A stretch of 60,144 nucleotides of DNA from Sulfobacillus harzensis (GTDB lineage: Bacteria > Bacillota > Sulfobacillia > Sulfobacillales > Sulfobacillaceae). The notes beneath the pieces are model-generated. The model did not search any database, had not been told where the DNA came from, and saw nothing but the letters and a program-made list of their open reading frames with translations. The translations under genes and the position numbers were made by a program. The stretch lies in the NCBI RefSeq assembly GCF_012933365.1, contig NZ_JABBVZ010000016.1, positions 1 through 60,144 on the forward strand. The letters are read 5' to 3'. The stretch's first letter is position 1. Each line of letters opens with the position of its first letter. Shown here piece after piece: positions 27,084 to 35,783 of the stretch.

Positions 27084-27317
27084 CTCATTCGGTTAGAGTA
27101 TCATCCCCGAATTCACGGTGTCCATGGATCAGACTAACATTCAGAGACCCCCCTGGCCGATCTCGCGGCGGAAATCGGTGCGGCCGGTCGCAATCGGTAG
27201 AAGGCGCGGGAGGACATTGCCCAGACCCTGCAACGCTTGGCTTTCCGCGCCTTCCGGTTGCACCCGGAAGAGCGGGACGCCCGGCATTAAAGTTTGGTGC
27301 TGCACCTGATACCATCC

Positions 27318-27774
27318 GGGCCTTTGAGCGCCAACGGCGCGCGCTGGACGCGGTGATTGGCCGGGATTTGCGGGCCTTCCAGCAGACCCTGACCAGTGTG
27401 CCCGGCATCGGTCGGGTGTACGGTGCGGGCTTGCTGGCCAAAATCGGCCCGTGGAACGCTTTGCGTCGGAAAATGCCTTGGCCAAATATGCGTGGCTCAC
27501 GTGGCGCCCCCACCAATCGGGGGATTTCGATGCCGACATCCGACCGCTATCGCGGTCGGGCAACGCCTACTTGCGGTACGACTACGTCGAAGCAACCGAG
27601 AGAGTCCGTGGGGACCCGCACTTCGTAGCCTTTTATGAGAAGAAGTATCGCGAGGCCCGGCACCACGCGCATAAGCGGGCGCTGGTCGTGACGGCGCGCA
27701 AGTTGGTCGACGTGGTCTACGGGATGCTGACCCGAGGCCAAATCTACGACGAAAAGAAGCTGATGCCGCAATAA
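27318..27774 (+). pseudogene. IS110-family transposase, C-terminal fragment
   Basis: The piece reads FERQRRALDAVIGRDL and SVPGIGRVYGAGLLAKIG (the helix-hairpin-helix of Transposase_20). It slips frame near 27450 and continues ENALAKYAWLTWRPHQSG...RSGNAYLRY to TAA 27772-27774. The catalytic DEDD half is absent. Traces at 27140-27300 with two stops may belong to it. Confidence 0.8.
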
Positions 27775-28057
27775 GGGGACCGGCAACCAATTTTCCATTT
27801 ACTACCACATTCTTTCCGGAAGGTTTATTTCATCATGGCTTTCGCCGACTGTCCCGCGAAAAAAATGGACCTTGACATTTAACCGCGCGACAATTGCTCC
27901 CTGAGTCATCTCATTTTTAGCTGTCCCCACTGTGCTGGGCACTCATACACTTGGGATACCTGAAAGTCTAAATTTACCTCTGACATCCCGACCCGCGACA
28001 TAGGCTTAGATGCTCCACAGAAACGTGGCGTTCTGATATCTAGCCGCCTTGGGATTG

Positions 28058-28190
28058 GATGTTGGAAGGCATCGTCATTCAGCGCTATTTGTGTGAAGAT
28101 AGGGGGTTTCGCGATCCCGATGGAGCTCTGATCGCGATCGATGGCGCCAAGGTGTTGCCCAAAGTGCTGAAGACGGTCTGGGGCGCCAGC
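28058..28190 (+). pseudogene. Possible mutator-type transposase fragment
   Basis: A short open stretch reads GALIAIDGAKVLPKVLKTVWGA, which resembles the region around the second Asp of IS256/mutator-like transposases (usually FVLDGAKAL). It is too short to be sure. The surrounding 27775-28228 holds no gene that I can see. Confidence 0.3.
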
Positions 28191-28227
28191 CCCCTGAGCA
28201 TACGTTCGTGATCCCAACAAGATCATA

Positions 28228-28275
28228 TCGCCCGGGTATATTGATCAGCGAGCTTTTCCTAGGACCTACTTGGTA
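28228..28275 (+). pseudogene. 3' end of a second CAP gene
   Basis: The last codons read ISELFLGPTW and stop at TAA, matching ISELFLGPSW at the end of the CAP gene at 1341-2165. The homology between the two cassette copies begins here, so the second copy has lost nearly all of its CAP gene. Confidence 0.7.
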
Positions 28276-28280
28276 ACTGC

Positions 28281-28308
28281 ACCAATGCATCTCGCTCTGC
28301 ATAAACTA
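28281..28308 (+). promoter_or_regulatory. SigK-like promoter of gene A2
   Basis: AC at 28281-28282, 17 nt, then CATAAACTA at 28300-28308, a full match to CATANNNTA. The leader to ATG 28342 would be about 27 nt. Confidence 0.6.
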
Positions 28309-28341
28309 GCGAAACGAACCTATATGCAAGGGGAGACCTCT

Positions 28342-29409
28342 ATGCCAACCTTAAACCCGACACATCCGCTCCGTGGTCTTACTGTTTCCATATATTACCG
28401 GTCGGACTTTTTAAATCGGGCCCAATACCTAAGTACCATTTTGTCCGAGTGGGGGGCGCAAATCGCCATTAACATCTCCACCACGGGGGTTGTCATTTCA
28501 TTGCAGGAATCGCATGCGGGTGGCCACATAACCGCGCCACTCCCGTATTCTCGTAATGGTCTGCTCGCCCGCATTGTCGCCCAGCAGTTGAACATTCCTT
28601 GGCGTACTGGATGGGTCTGGGGTCCGTCCTGTCCGACCATCCGTGTTTACGGATTCGACGAGCACATGGCCGTGCCGCTAGCCAAAGGACTTCTCTTGTG
28701 GTACGCGATCGAGAAATTTTCGAACCCCGACGCCCTGGCAGTTGCTGCGGCGATGGGAGCATCAGAAACCACTGCGCACATACGCCCTACAAGAGAAGCG
28801 TTGGCCGCTGATAGTCCTCTGAACATCTTAATCCACGTGAAAAGCTCCTCTGGTGAACAGGCCATTTCAACTAAGCAAAGCCTGACACTAACCGATAAGG
28901 CATCCTTAGATTCGCCGACCCTCCAACCGACCGACGCCCCGCAGCTTCACTCCGAATTGGCGCGCACGGCAGATTCCCCATCGGAAGCGTCTACGGCACT
29001 AAACGATCAATCTCATTCTGCATCTACCATCACGCCCCGTGAGTCGTTCAAAACAGCCGAGTCTCAACCACAGGTCCCCGAACTTCGACGCCACGTCGAA
29101 CAACAGCAGACGCGTCGGTACCTTCCCCATGGAGCGCAGATGAGGAGCTCCAATACGCGAACACCAAATTCTGCTTCCAGAGGCTCTATAATGTTGCGCT
29201 ATTCCCTGGATTCAAATGATCGTTCTCACCGTAATGTGACTACATCCATTACGTCTCCCACGATAACTCCTCCCCCTGTTGAGCATACACCACCACCCAG
29301 CGTCGACAATCCAATACAACTGTATCCACCGAAATTCTTTTCGACACAACATGCGTCGAGCTCAAAGCCGATCAACCTTCCGGATCCGCCGAACTCAGGA
29401 CACGGCTGA
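28342..29409 (+). CDS. Cassette protein A2, unknown function
   Basis: A 355-aa paralogue of A1 (2229-3290), starting at ATG 28342 behind AAGGGGAG (28328-28335). The N-terminal ~150 residues are closely alike (GVVISLQESHAGGHITAPLP, NGLLARIVAQQLNIPW, SCPTIRVYGFDEHM), while the Ser/Thr/Pro/Gln-rich remainder has diverged except for RRYLPHG and the tail LYPP...SSSKPI. This pattern suggests a folded N-terminal domain with an unstructured, tolerant tail. No signal peptide is present. B2 follows with its own promoter. Confidence 0.75.
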   Translation: MPTLNPTHPLRGLTVSIYYRSDFLNRAQYLSTILSEWGAQIAINISTTGVVISLQESHAGGHITAPLPYSRNGLLARIVAQQLNIPWRTGWVWGPSCPTIRVYGFDEHMAVPLAKGLLLWYAIEKFSNPDALAVAAAMGASETTAHIRPTREALAADSPLNILIHVKSSSGEQAISTKQSLTLTDKASLDSPTLQPTDAPQLHSELARTADSPSEASTALNDQSHSASTITPRESFKTAESQPQVPELRRHVEQQQTRRYLPHGAQMRSSNTRTPNSASRGSIMLRYSLDSNDRSHRNVTTSITSPTITPPPVEHTPPPSVDNPIQLYPPKFFSTQHASSSKPINLPDPPNSGHG

Positions 29410-29486
29410 CACTAAGTCACGTCGTGCCCCTGGGAGGTCGTGCACGTATTTTTTGGGAAATGCAGACAGCGGCGGAAAAGTATGTA

Positions 29487-29514
29487 ACCAAAACGCGATA
29501 CCGGACATACGGTG
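29487..29514 (+). promoter_or_regulatory. SigK-like promoter of gene B2
   Basis: AC at 29487-29488, 17 nt, CATACGGTG at 29506-29514. The leader hairpin CGCGCT-GAT-AGCGCG lies at 29526-29540 before AAGGAGGAG. Confidence 0.5.
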
Positions 29515-29566
29515 CTAGTGGAAAACGCGCTGATAGCGCGCCCTACCCAAGAAGGAGGAGTTCATA

Positions 29567-30100
29567 ATGGCGGATCAGGATTGTGTGACCTGTATCCTAG
29601 CCGACCAGGTGTATGATAGCTGTTCGCAAGTGGTCACGGTTACCGGGACGTCGACCTGTACAGGTACGGCCAGTGCCGCGGCCTGCGTCGGAGCCCCGTC
29701 CTGTACCTTGTTTGGCACCCCAACGCCAGTCGGCAACAACGATTACTCGGTAACGGTTCAAGTGACTCAGCCCGCTACCTACGACTGTGATGGGGTTGCC
29801 ACGCCAGTTGACCTTGTGGGCTACGCAACGTGTGTATTATCCGTTCCGACTGGATTGAACGCGTCAGACTTGGTTGCCTGCTTTGCCTTCACGCCTCTAA
29901 TCAATGGCGTTCCGGACTGCGGTATTACGCTAAACCAGTCAGGAACGGCCGTCGTGCTGACTGCCCAAGTGTGTGTAGAAATCAAGATCATTGTTATGGT
30001 CCAGCTGCAGGTGATCACCCTTGGGCCGTGTCTAGTCCCACCTGGACCCCAGGCGGAGTGTCCTGTTGGTCCCTTCCTGCCCCCATTAACAAGAGGTTAA
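29567..30100 (+). CDS. Cassette protein B2, cysteine-rich
   Basis: A 177-aa protein with 13 cysteines and no signal peptide. ATG 29567 follows AAGGAGGAG. The N-terminal half has regularly spaced Cys (DCVTC, YDSC, STC, AAC, PSC), the middle is Val/Thr-rich beta sequence, and the C-terminal part has a hydrophobic strand pair (VCVEIKIIVMVQLQVITLGPC) and ends CPVGPFLPPLTRG. Cytosolic cysteine-rich proteins of this kind often become cross-linked in spore coats or exosporium; SPOCS/DUF3794 and Ena-type (DUF3992) proteins are the comparisons I would test first. The copy at 3448 is frameshifted, so this is the only complete B gene here. Confidence 0.75.
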   Translation: MADQDCVTCILADQVYDSCSQVVTVTGTSTCTGTASAAACVGAPSCTLFGTPTPVGNNDYSVTVQVTQPATYDCDGVATPVDLVGYATCVLSVPTGLNASDLVACFAFTPLINGVPDCGITLNQSGTAVVLTAQVCVEIKIIVMVQLQVITLGPCLVPPGPQAECPVGPFLPPLTRG

Positions 30101-30138
30101 CCATCCACCACTGGAAGTGCTCTGGATTGCAATGGTTG

Positions 30139-30180
30139 GCTCCCGGAATCCCTTTGGATACCGGGAGCGACTTCTTGTTT
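30139..30180 (+). terminator. Terminator after B2
   Basis: GCTCCCGG (30139-30146) pairs with CCGGGAGC (30161-30168). An inner ATCC/GGAT pairing extends the stem past one mismatch. A T-rich run (CTTCTTGTTT) follows. Confidence 0.7.
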
Positions 30181-30383
30181 GCAATCTAATCGCATCCAGG
30201 GGACCACGGTTGTCTGAAACCGTCAACAACACTGTCTCATCGCGAGCTATCGTCCGGGTATTGTTTGCAGCCCGGTCACGAACTTCCTTATGTGTCAGCG
30301 CCAGAATAAATTTGACCCTACGAAATCCGACGCTAATACCCGACCAAAGGTGATGTGTCGAGGTGACAAGGAGTGGGCAAGTG

Positions 30384-31250
30384 ATGAAGATCCGAGATCT
30401 CCACGCAGAAGGACCCCCGAACCATCGAACCCGGCCCTTCACGGCCTATTTAGACGGCCAGGTAGCACGAAGCGTCACCAACGGTACTCGGTGTTTCACG
30501 ATGTTTGGCAGCAGGGTATGCCGACGGGTATACGCTGGTCAAGAACTACCTCCAACCGCGCCGCCCGGCGCCCACGCCTCAAGCGGTTTTACGGTTCGAG
30601 ACTAAACCCGGGCAACAGGCTCAGGTGGATTTCGGGTTCTTTGGCTACGAGGATGTCGGGTCGACCCCAAAAACTCTGGCTCTTTGTGATGGTTCTGTGC
30701 CACTCCCGGATGACGTATGCGGAATTCGGCACCGCCACGGATGGGACCGCCGTCATTCGCGGCTTGGTCCATGCGGTCCAATACTTTGGCGGTCGACCGC
30801 AAGAAGTGCTCTTTGACAATATGAAACCCTCCGTTCAAAGGCCGAAATGAGAACGGGAAGATCATATGGATACCGCGGTCCCTGAATTCGGCGCTGGCGC
30901 TGGGCTTGCAACCACGCGCTTGCCGTCCATATCGGGCGCAGACAGGATCGTGATCGCGTGTATGGCGAGCATCGGGCCCTCGTGGCTCAGCAGTGTGCCC
31001 ACGTTCGGAGGGTCACGAGTTCACTTGAGCGAAGGCCTGTCGCCCAAAGGAGTCCAATCGCGGTCTGCCCGGCGGGAGACGCAAGGTCTTCGCCGGTCAC
31101 CATCTATCGAGGGACTTCAGCCACGGTCAGAGGTACGACACGGTTCGCCTGTGACATAACCCAAAGAGGCCGCCCGGTGGGATTTCGCTGGTCGGACCGA
31201 CCGGCGACGAGCCAGATCATGGAGATCATACGGTCGCAGAGGTCCCGGGA
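30384..31250 (+). pseudogene. istA: IS21-family istA, degenerate (copy #4)
   Basis: An IS21 transposase of a different subgroup from the copy at 17561. It begins MKIRDLHAEG at 30384 and then jumps among frames: YTLVKNYLQPRRPAPTPQAV, QAQVDFGFFGYEDVG (first Asp), KLWLFVMVLCHSRMTYAEF, VLFDNMKPSV (second Asp). TGA at 30848-30850 interrupts it; beyond are traces such as LQPRACRPYRAQT. No istB follows. It is the last mobile remnant before the stable part of the window. Confidence 0.75.
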
Positions 31251-31445
31251 TTGAACAAGAGTCTACGGAAACAAGAGGATTCAGCTAAAAAACTAAGGTA
31301 GGTGGGGAAAGTTTGACACTTACCAGATTACTACCCCGAGAACTAAACCGGTGATCCCGGAGGAGCAGTTGTCGTTTAAAATTCCAGTAAATGGATCGTG
31401 CATCGATTGGTGCACTCGCATACGGGTGAAAACGGAGGGATCCTC

Positions 31446-32240
31446 ATGGCGCAATCCCAGTTAAGCTGTCCTCAGTGTGGCGAAACGATATTGCCGGAAG
31501 ACAGGTTCTGTTTTCGCTGCGGCGGCCGATTGCCCATGCACAAATTTCTCATCATAAAGCAGCGATTGCGACGGTTCGGTCTGTCGCAGTGGCCGGTGGC
31601 CATTGTGGGTGTGGCAGCCCTGGTGGCGGCAGCCTATGTGGTGTATCATCAGTCTCAGGTAATTGCAGAGACCAGGTATCTCGACGCGCGTCAAGGAAAC
31701 ATCGCGTCATACCATGCGCATGCGGTTCGTCAAGCCCGGGGGAAGCCCTCTCACGCTGCCGGCAGCCCACTTCTTCACCCCATAGTAATCACGACGACCA
31801 CAACCTATCCTAAGCCTGTCCGTTCAGCCTCTACACCCCATTCGTCGACCGCCGGACCTGTCTCTCAACCGGCACGTAGCCCCACTTCAGGGGAGCATTG
31901 GGTGACCGAAAATGAACGCTACCAGAACGTGCAGTTTAGCCTTGAGGTTCCGTCCGTCATGAACACCAGCCTCGCCGCATCCTCCACATCCTGGACCTGG
32001 GGAAGCCGGAACACCCCGTATCATGTGACCGTGTCGGTGGTCTCGGGAAAACCGGGATCCGCCAGCATGAGGTTAGGAGCGCACACCTATGGCACGCCGA
32101 TAAGCCGCTCATCGCGAGTGGCCTCTCAGCAGCTATTTATTACCTGGGCTCGCGGAAAATGGGTTGAGGTGGCAATGACGGTGCCCAGCAAAAATATCAA
32201 TTGGCTGGCGGCGGTCGCGGAGAGCGTTCGGGTGAGTTAA
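31446..32240 (+). CDS. Zinc-ribbon membrane-anchored protein
   Basis: A 264-aa protein. ATG 31446 lies 5 bases behind GGAGGGA (31434-31440). Residues 8-25 form a zinc ribbon (CPQCGETI...CFRCGGR), followed by a basic stretch and one transmembrane helix (~50-68, WPVAIVGVAALVAAAYVVY). A Ser/Thr/Pro linker leads to an outside domain with the pattern of a PsbP/DUF-type fold (NVQFSLEVPSVMNTSL, WVEVAMTVPSKNINWLAAVAESV). The cytosolic ribbon plus external domain suggests a sensor or anchor. It faces the C39-like peptidase gene tail to tail, with 77 bp between. Confidence 0.7.
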   Translation: MAQSQLSCPQCGETILPEDRFCFRCGGRLPMHKFLIIKQRLRRFGLSQWPVAIVGVAALVAAAYVVYHQSQVIAETRYLDARQGNIASYHAHAVRQARGKPSHAAGSPLLHPIVITTTTTYPKPVRSASTPHSSTAGPVSQPARSPTSGEHWVTENERYQNVQFSLEVPSVMNTSLAASSTSWTWGSRNTPYHVTVSVVSGKPGSASMRLGAHTYGTPISRSSRVASQQLFITWARGKWVEVAMTVPSKNINWLAAVAESVRVS

Positions 32241-32317
32241 CACTAGAAATTGGGCAGCAAATTGGAAACGGCCAACCATTTTCGATGCGTCGTTACTGTG
32301 ATTCCCTAGGCCGGATC

Positions 32318-33163
32318 TTAGCGGGTTCCCGAGGCCGGCAGCTTCACGGTGATGGCTTGCTTGCCCAACTGGTCCCACGACTGCAAAAACGGGGCCTCGG
32401 GTATCTTCTCCGCCGCCTCACCGTTGAGCGGATTGTTCACGTACAGCACTCCCGGTCCGTACCCTACCAGCAACACGGCATGCTCCAAGGGCGTCGCCTT
32501 CACAGGGCCCTCGGGGCTTTGCCACGTGACCCAGTCCGTCGTCGGCTTGAACGTAATTGTCGTCCAGACTTCCACGGGTATCCCTGCGGCCACATGTTGC
32601 AGGATGGTATGAAAAGAGGATCCGGTGAGGTCCTCCGCTTGCCCCGGCAGCAGCTGATTGAGAAACTTTGTCATCGGCCCGTGATAGATGCCATAGCCTT
32701 CCCCCGCTTGATACACACTGCCCACGAACCCGATATTGGGGTTTCCCCAATATTGCACGTGATGGACGGTTTGTCCGGAAGCATTGGTCGTCGTATCCAG
32801 CACCAGTTTGGTCGGATCTTTGGGCATCTCCGCAGCCAACGTCATTTTGCTGACCGGGTGCCCGACGGCGTCCATCAACATGGTCAAGCTGGTGACCTCG
32901 CATCCATTGGGAAGCTGTGGATACTGATCGATACCCACCACGTGAATCAAAGCATGCGATGGCATTGGGGCCGATCGATGTGAAGGTGCGACCGATCGCT
33001 TGGGAGGCTTCGGCTTATGCCCGATCGCCGGCAATCCAGTTCGCACGGCCGGTCGGGGTGCCGAAAACAGCCGGTGGCTGACCATGTATCCTCCAGCCAC
33101 CAGCAATATCCCAATCACCAATCCGCCCCAACGCGGTCGGACCCTACGTCGGCGTCGCCCCAT
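32318..33163 (-). CDS. Secreted C39-like cysteine peptidase
   Basis: A 281-aa Peptidase_C39_2 (YvpB-like) protein. An Arg-rich start and a single hydrophobic helix (~13-30) anchor it to the membrane with the enzyme outside. The catalytic Cys is C88 in PNGCEVTSL, the His is H228 in LEHAVLLVGY, and the third residue is in YVNNPL (243-244). It begins inside the end of asnB (20-bp overlap), so the two are probably translated together; GAGGGGG lies before ATG 33163. Members of this group cut peptides or modify the wall; no substrate is known here. Confidence 0.8.
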   Translation of the reverse strand: MGRRRRRVRPRWGGLVIGILLVAGGYMVSHRLFSAPRPAVRTGLPAIGHKPKPPKRSVAPSHRSAPMPSHALIHVVGIDQYPQLPNGCEVTSLTMLMDAVGHPVSKMTLAAEMPKDPTKLVLDTTTNASGQTVHHVQYWGNPNIGFVGSVYQAGEGYGIYHGPMTKFLNQLLPGQAEDLTGSSFHTILQHVAAGIPVEVWTTITFKPTTDWVTWQSPEGPVKATPLEHAVLLVGYGPGVLYVNNPLNGEAAEKIPEAPFLQSWDQLGKQAITVKLPASGTR

Positions 33164-35042
33164 GCCCGTTGGCCACCCCCTCTCGCCCCAGGTTCACCGC
33201 CTGAGACCCCATAAACTGTTGGTGCCACAACGAAAACACTAATAGTGTCCACACCTTGCGATCCTGATTAAACACCGTGCCCGGAGCGGCATTCAACAAC
33301 GATTGTACTGCACGACGATTAAATTGCGGGAGGTTGGCTGATGACAACATATCGTTGCTGAAATCGCGCAGTTGATTTTTGAGCCAATGGCGAATGGGAA
33401 TCGGAAATCCCAGTTTGGGCCGGTGTTGGACAGCGGGCGGCAGTTCCCGGGCCATGGCCTTACGCAGGGCGAGCTTGGTCGTCCCTTGCCCAACCTTGAA
33501 GGCCGCTGGAATGCGCGCCGCCAATTGGAACACCTCAACGTCTAAAAAGGGAACCCGAAGCTCCAAGGAGTGTGCCATTGACATCTTGTCCGCCTTCATT
33601 AAAATATCCCCCGGAAGCCAGGTGTGGCCATCAACCATTTGCATACGGCTGACGGGATCCAAATTCTCCGTCTTCTGATAATATGGGGCGGTCACAGTCC
33701 AATACGGGTCAGGTTTCTGCGCATTGAGCCATGGGAGCAGTTCCGCCTTTTCCGCCTCACTGAAGATTTTGGCGTTACCCAAATACCGTTCCTCCAGGCG
33801 CTGTGAACCTCGGATAAGAAATCCCCGGCCCTTCATCTGCGGCGGCAGTATTTGGGCAGCTTGGCCTAATGCCCGCCGCAGTCCGCGAGGTATGTAGTCG
33901 AACAATCGCAAGGCCGATGGTTCGGCATAAATGGGATACCCGGCAAAGAGCTCGTCGGCCCCTTCGCCCGACAGCACCACAGTCACATGTCGGCGAGCCT
34001 CGCGGGCTAAAAAGTACAATGCCGGCGCACTGGGATCGGCCACCGGATCCTCTTGTGAAACGATGATCTGCGGCAACAAATCCTGGTATTCCTCTGCTCC
34101 CACCACTACTTCGTGATGGCGCGTCCCCAAAATTTGTGAAGTTTCACGCGCAAAGTCGAGCTCGTCGATCTCGCCGTGATTCGTCCCAAAACCAATACTA
34201 AAGGTATCCAGTTCTTGATGTTGGCGCAAAAATGCGACCACCGCACTGGAATCAATTCCGCTTGATAAGTAGGCACCGCGCGGCACATCGCTCATCATAT
34301 GACGGGCTACCGAGTCCTTGAGCGTATGATGAATGGCTTCGGCCAACTCCGGCAGGGTGAAGTGAGGATCAGGGTCATAGGACATGGCCCAATAGCGAGT
34401 CAATTCGACGTGATGGTCGTGCCAGGACAGATAGTGGTCCGGCGGGAGCTTCCAAACGCCCGCAAACATCGTTTGGGGATCCGGCACGTATTGAAAGGTG
34501 AGATAATGCCATAGGGCATTGGCATTAACCGCCGGCTCCACACGCCCAGATGCCAACAAGCTTCGGATGTCCGACGCAAAAAAAAGCCCCTCGGATCCGA
34601 CCGTGTAATAGAGCGGCTTTATGCCGAAGTGATCCCGGATCAGGTGCATCGTATTGGTGCGCCGATCCCAAATGGCCACAGCAAACATGCCTCGCAACTG
34701 CCGCACGACATGGTCGATACCACCCTGTTCGTACAAGTGGGGAACCACCTCGGCATCCGAGTCGGATCGAAACAGGTGTCCCTGAGCCTCTAAGGCATCG
34801 CGCAACTGACGGTAGTTATAAATTTCACCGTTCGTGACGGAGACGATCTGCTGGTCCTCTCCTGACATCGGCTGGTGTCCGCCCCTCAAGTCCAGAATTG
34901 ACAACCGTCGAAAACCTAATCCTGCAGACCCGAAATAGGCAACTCCACGGTCATCCGGACCGCGATGGATCATGGTATCCACCATCCGATCCAACCCTGC
35001 CTTGTCAAATTGGCTGCTCGCAAAACCGCACACTCCGCACAT
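33144..35042 (-). CDS. asnB: Asparagine synthetase (glutamine-hydrolysing)
   Basis: A 632-aa AsnB. The N-terminal glutaminase starts with the nucleophile Cys2 (MCGVCGF) and has RGPDDRG and NGEIYNY. The C-terminal synthetase has the PP-loop LSSGIDSSAV, where SGG is common, so the loop is SSG here, and VVLSGEGADELFAGYP. It converts aspartate, glutamine and ATP to asparagine; in Bacillus an AsnB paralogue instead amidates diaminopimelate in peptidoglycan. The overlap with a secreted C39-like peptidase makes a wall-related role worth considering. The 300 bp upstream hold the promoter and the start of an aldehyde dehydrogenase remnant. Confidence 0.93.
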   Translation of the reverse strand: MCGVCGFASSQFDKAGLDRMVDTMIHRGPDDRGVAYFGSAGLGFRRLSILDLRGGHQPMSGEDQQIVSVTNGEIYNYRQLRDALEAQGHLFRSDSDAEVVPHLYEQGGIDHVVRQLRGMFAVAIWDRRTNTMHLIRDHFGIKPLYYTVGSEGLFFASDIRSLLASGRVEPAVNANALWHYLTFQYVPDPQTMFAGVWKLPPDHYLSWHDHHVELTRYWAMSYDPDPHFTLPELAEAIHHTLKDSVARHMMSDVPRGAYLSSGIDSSAVVAFLRQHQELDTFSIGFGTNHGEIDELDFARETSQILGTRHHEVVVGAEEYQDLLPQIIVSQEDPVADPSAPALYFLAREARRHVTVVLSGEGADELFAGYPIYAEPSALRLFDYIPRGLRRALGQAAQILPPQMKGRGFLIRGSQRLEERYLGNAKIFSEAEKAELLPWLNAQKPDPYWTVTAPYYQKTENLDPVSRMQMVDGHTWLPGDILMKADKMSMAHSLELRVPFLDVEVFQLAARIPAAFKVGQGTTKLALRKAMARELPPAVQHRPKLGFPIPIRHWLKNQLRDFSNDMLSSANLPQFNRRAVQSLLNAAPGTVFNQDRKVWTLLVFSLWHQQFMGSQAVNLGREGVANGHGATPT

Positions 35043-35341
35043 ATAACGGCCTCCTCATCAGAGAGACGAATCCCAAGCCAAAACGCAACCATTGGCCGCA
35101 CTACTATTAACGAAAATGCAGCGAAGAATATCACGCGCCCTACTCTGGCCTTAGCTAAGTGGTCCACATGGCCAAGAGGAAAGCGGGGAACACAGGCTTA
35201 TAGCAAATAATCTTTCTATATCTCAAGCTTGCTAAATATGGCCGCAGCCAAACGCATGCTCCGCATTGCTTCTCGTATTTGAATCCGGAAAGAGGGGCTG
35301 ACATGCTAACCAAAGGAGCTGTTGGAACCGATCGTTAAACG

Positions 35342-35680
35342 CCGGTTCTAGTCCAAGCCATCATCAATGGTGAGCTGGTGAAAACGCAAAAACAGCATCC
35401 ACGAAGAATCCCGCCAACCCTGGGGAATTGTCGGGTATGCGCCAGACAACCGCTCACCAGTTCGGTATGGGGCCAAACCGATCACGCCATCCGAGTGTCC
35501 AGGCGTGTCGAGGAAGGCACGACGATGATTAACACGGCTGCGGTTCAAGGGCTTGACGTCAGCTTTCCGCTCGGAGGTGTCAAGCAGTGCGGCAGTGGCC
35601 GTCATTATGGAGCCGAAGGCTTGATGGGCTACGTCGAGACTCCTGTCATCAATGTCTCCAAGATGTTGGACTTGCCGTAG
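35342..35680 (+). pseudogene. Aldehyde dehydrogenase remnant with the middle deleted
   Basis: The frame opens with the typical start IINGELVKT; a nearby frame shows NPANPGEL. It then passes directly to the C-terminal end: LTSSVWGQTDHAIRVSRRVEEGT, GGVKQCGSGRHYGAEGL, YVETPVINV. Of a normal ~480 residues only the first ~30 and last ~80 are left; the catalytic Cys and Glu and most of the NAD fold are gone. A strong hairpin follows the stop. The internal deletion looks clean rather than the result of gradual decay. Confidence 0.75.
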
Positions 35681-35694
35681 ATTCCGAAGTAATC

Positions 35695-35731
35695 AGGAAT
35701 CCCCGGGCGGCCTTACTGCCCGGGGATTCCT
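35695..35731. terminator. Perfect 14-bp hairpin, bidirectional terminator
   Basis: AGGAATCCCCGGGC (35695-35708) pairs exactly with 35718-35731 around a 9-nt loop. It lies 15 bp after the ALDH remnant and 53 bp after the end of pepN, which converges on it. Neither side has a long T run. Confidence 0.65.
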
Positions 35732-35783
35732 CCAACATGGTGTCCCTGATCCAACCGGTCCGTGGAAAGGGCGATTTGACCAT

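Noticed and set aside
32318-35042. AsnB plus C39-like peptidase as a lasso-peptide cluster
   Set aside because: AsnB has a complete glutaminase half, and there is no precursor gene, RRE domain or exporter. The peptidase resembles YvpB, not a lasso leader peptidase.
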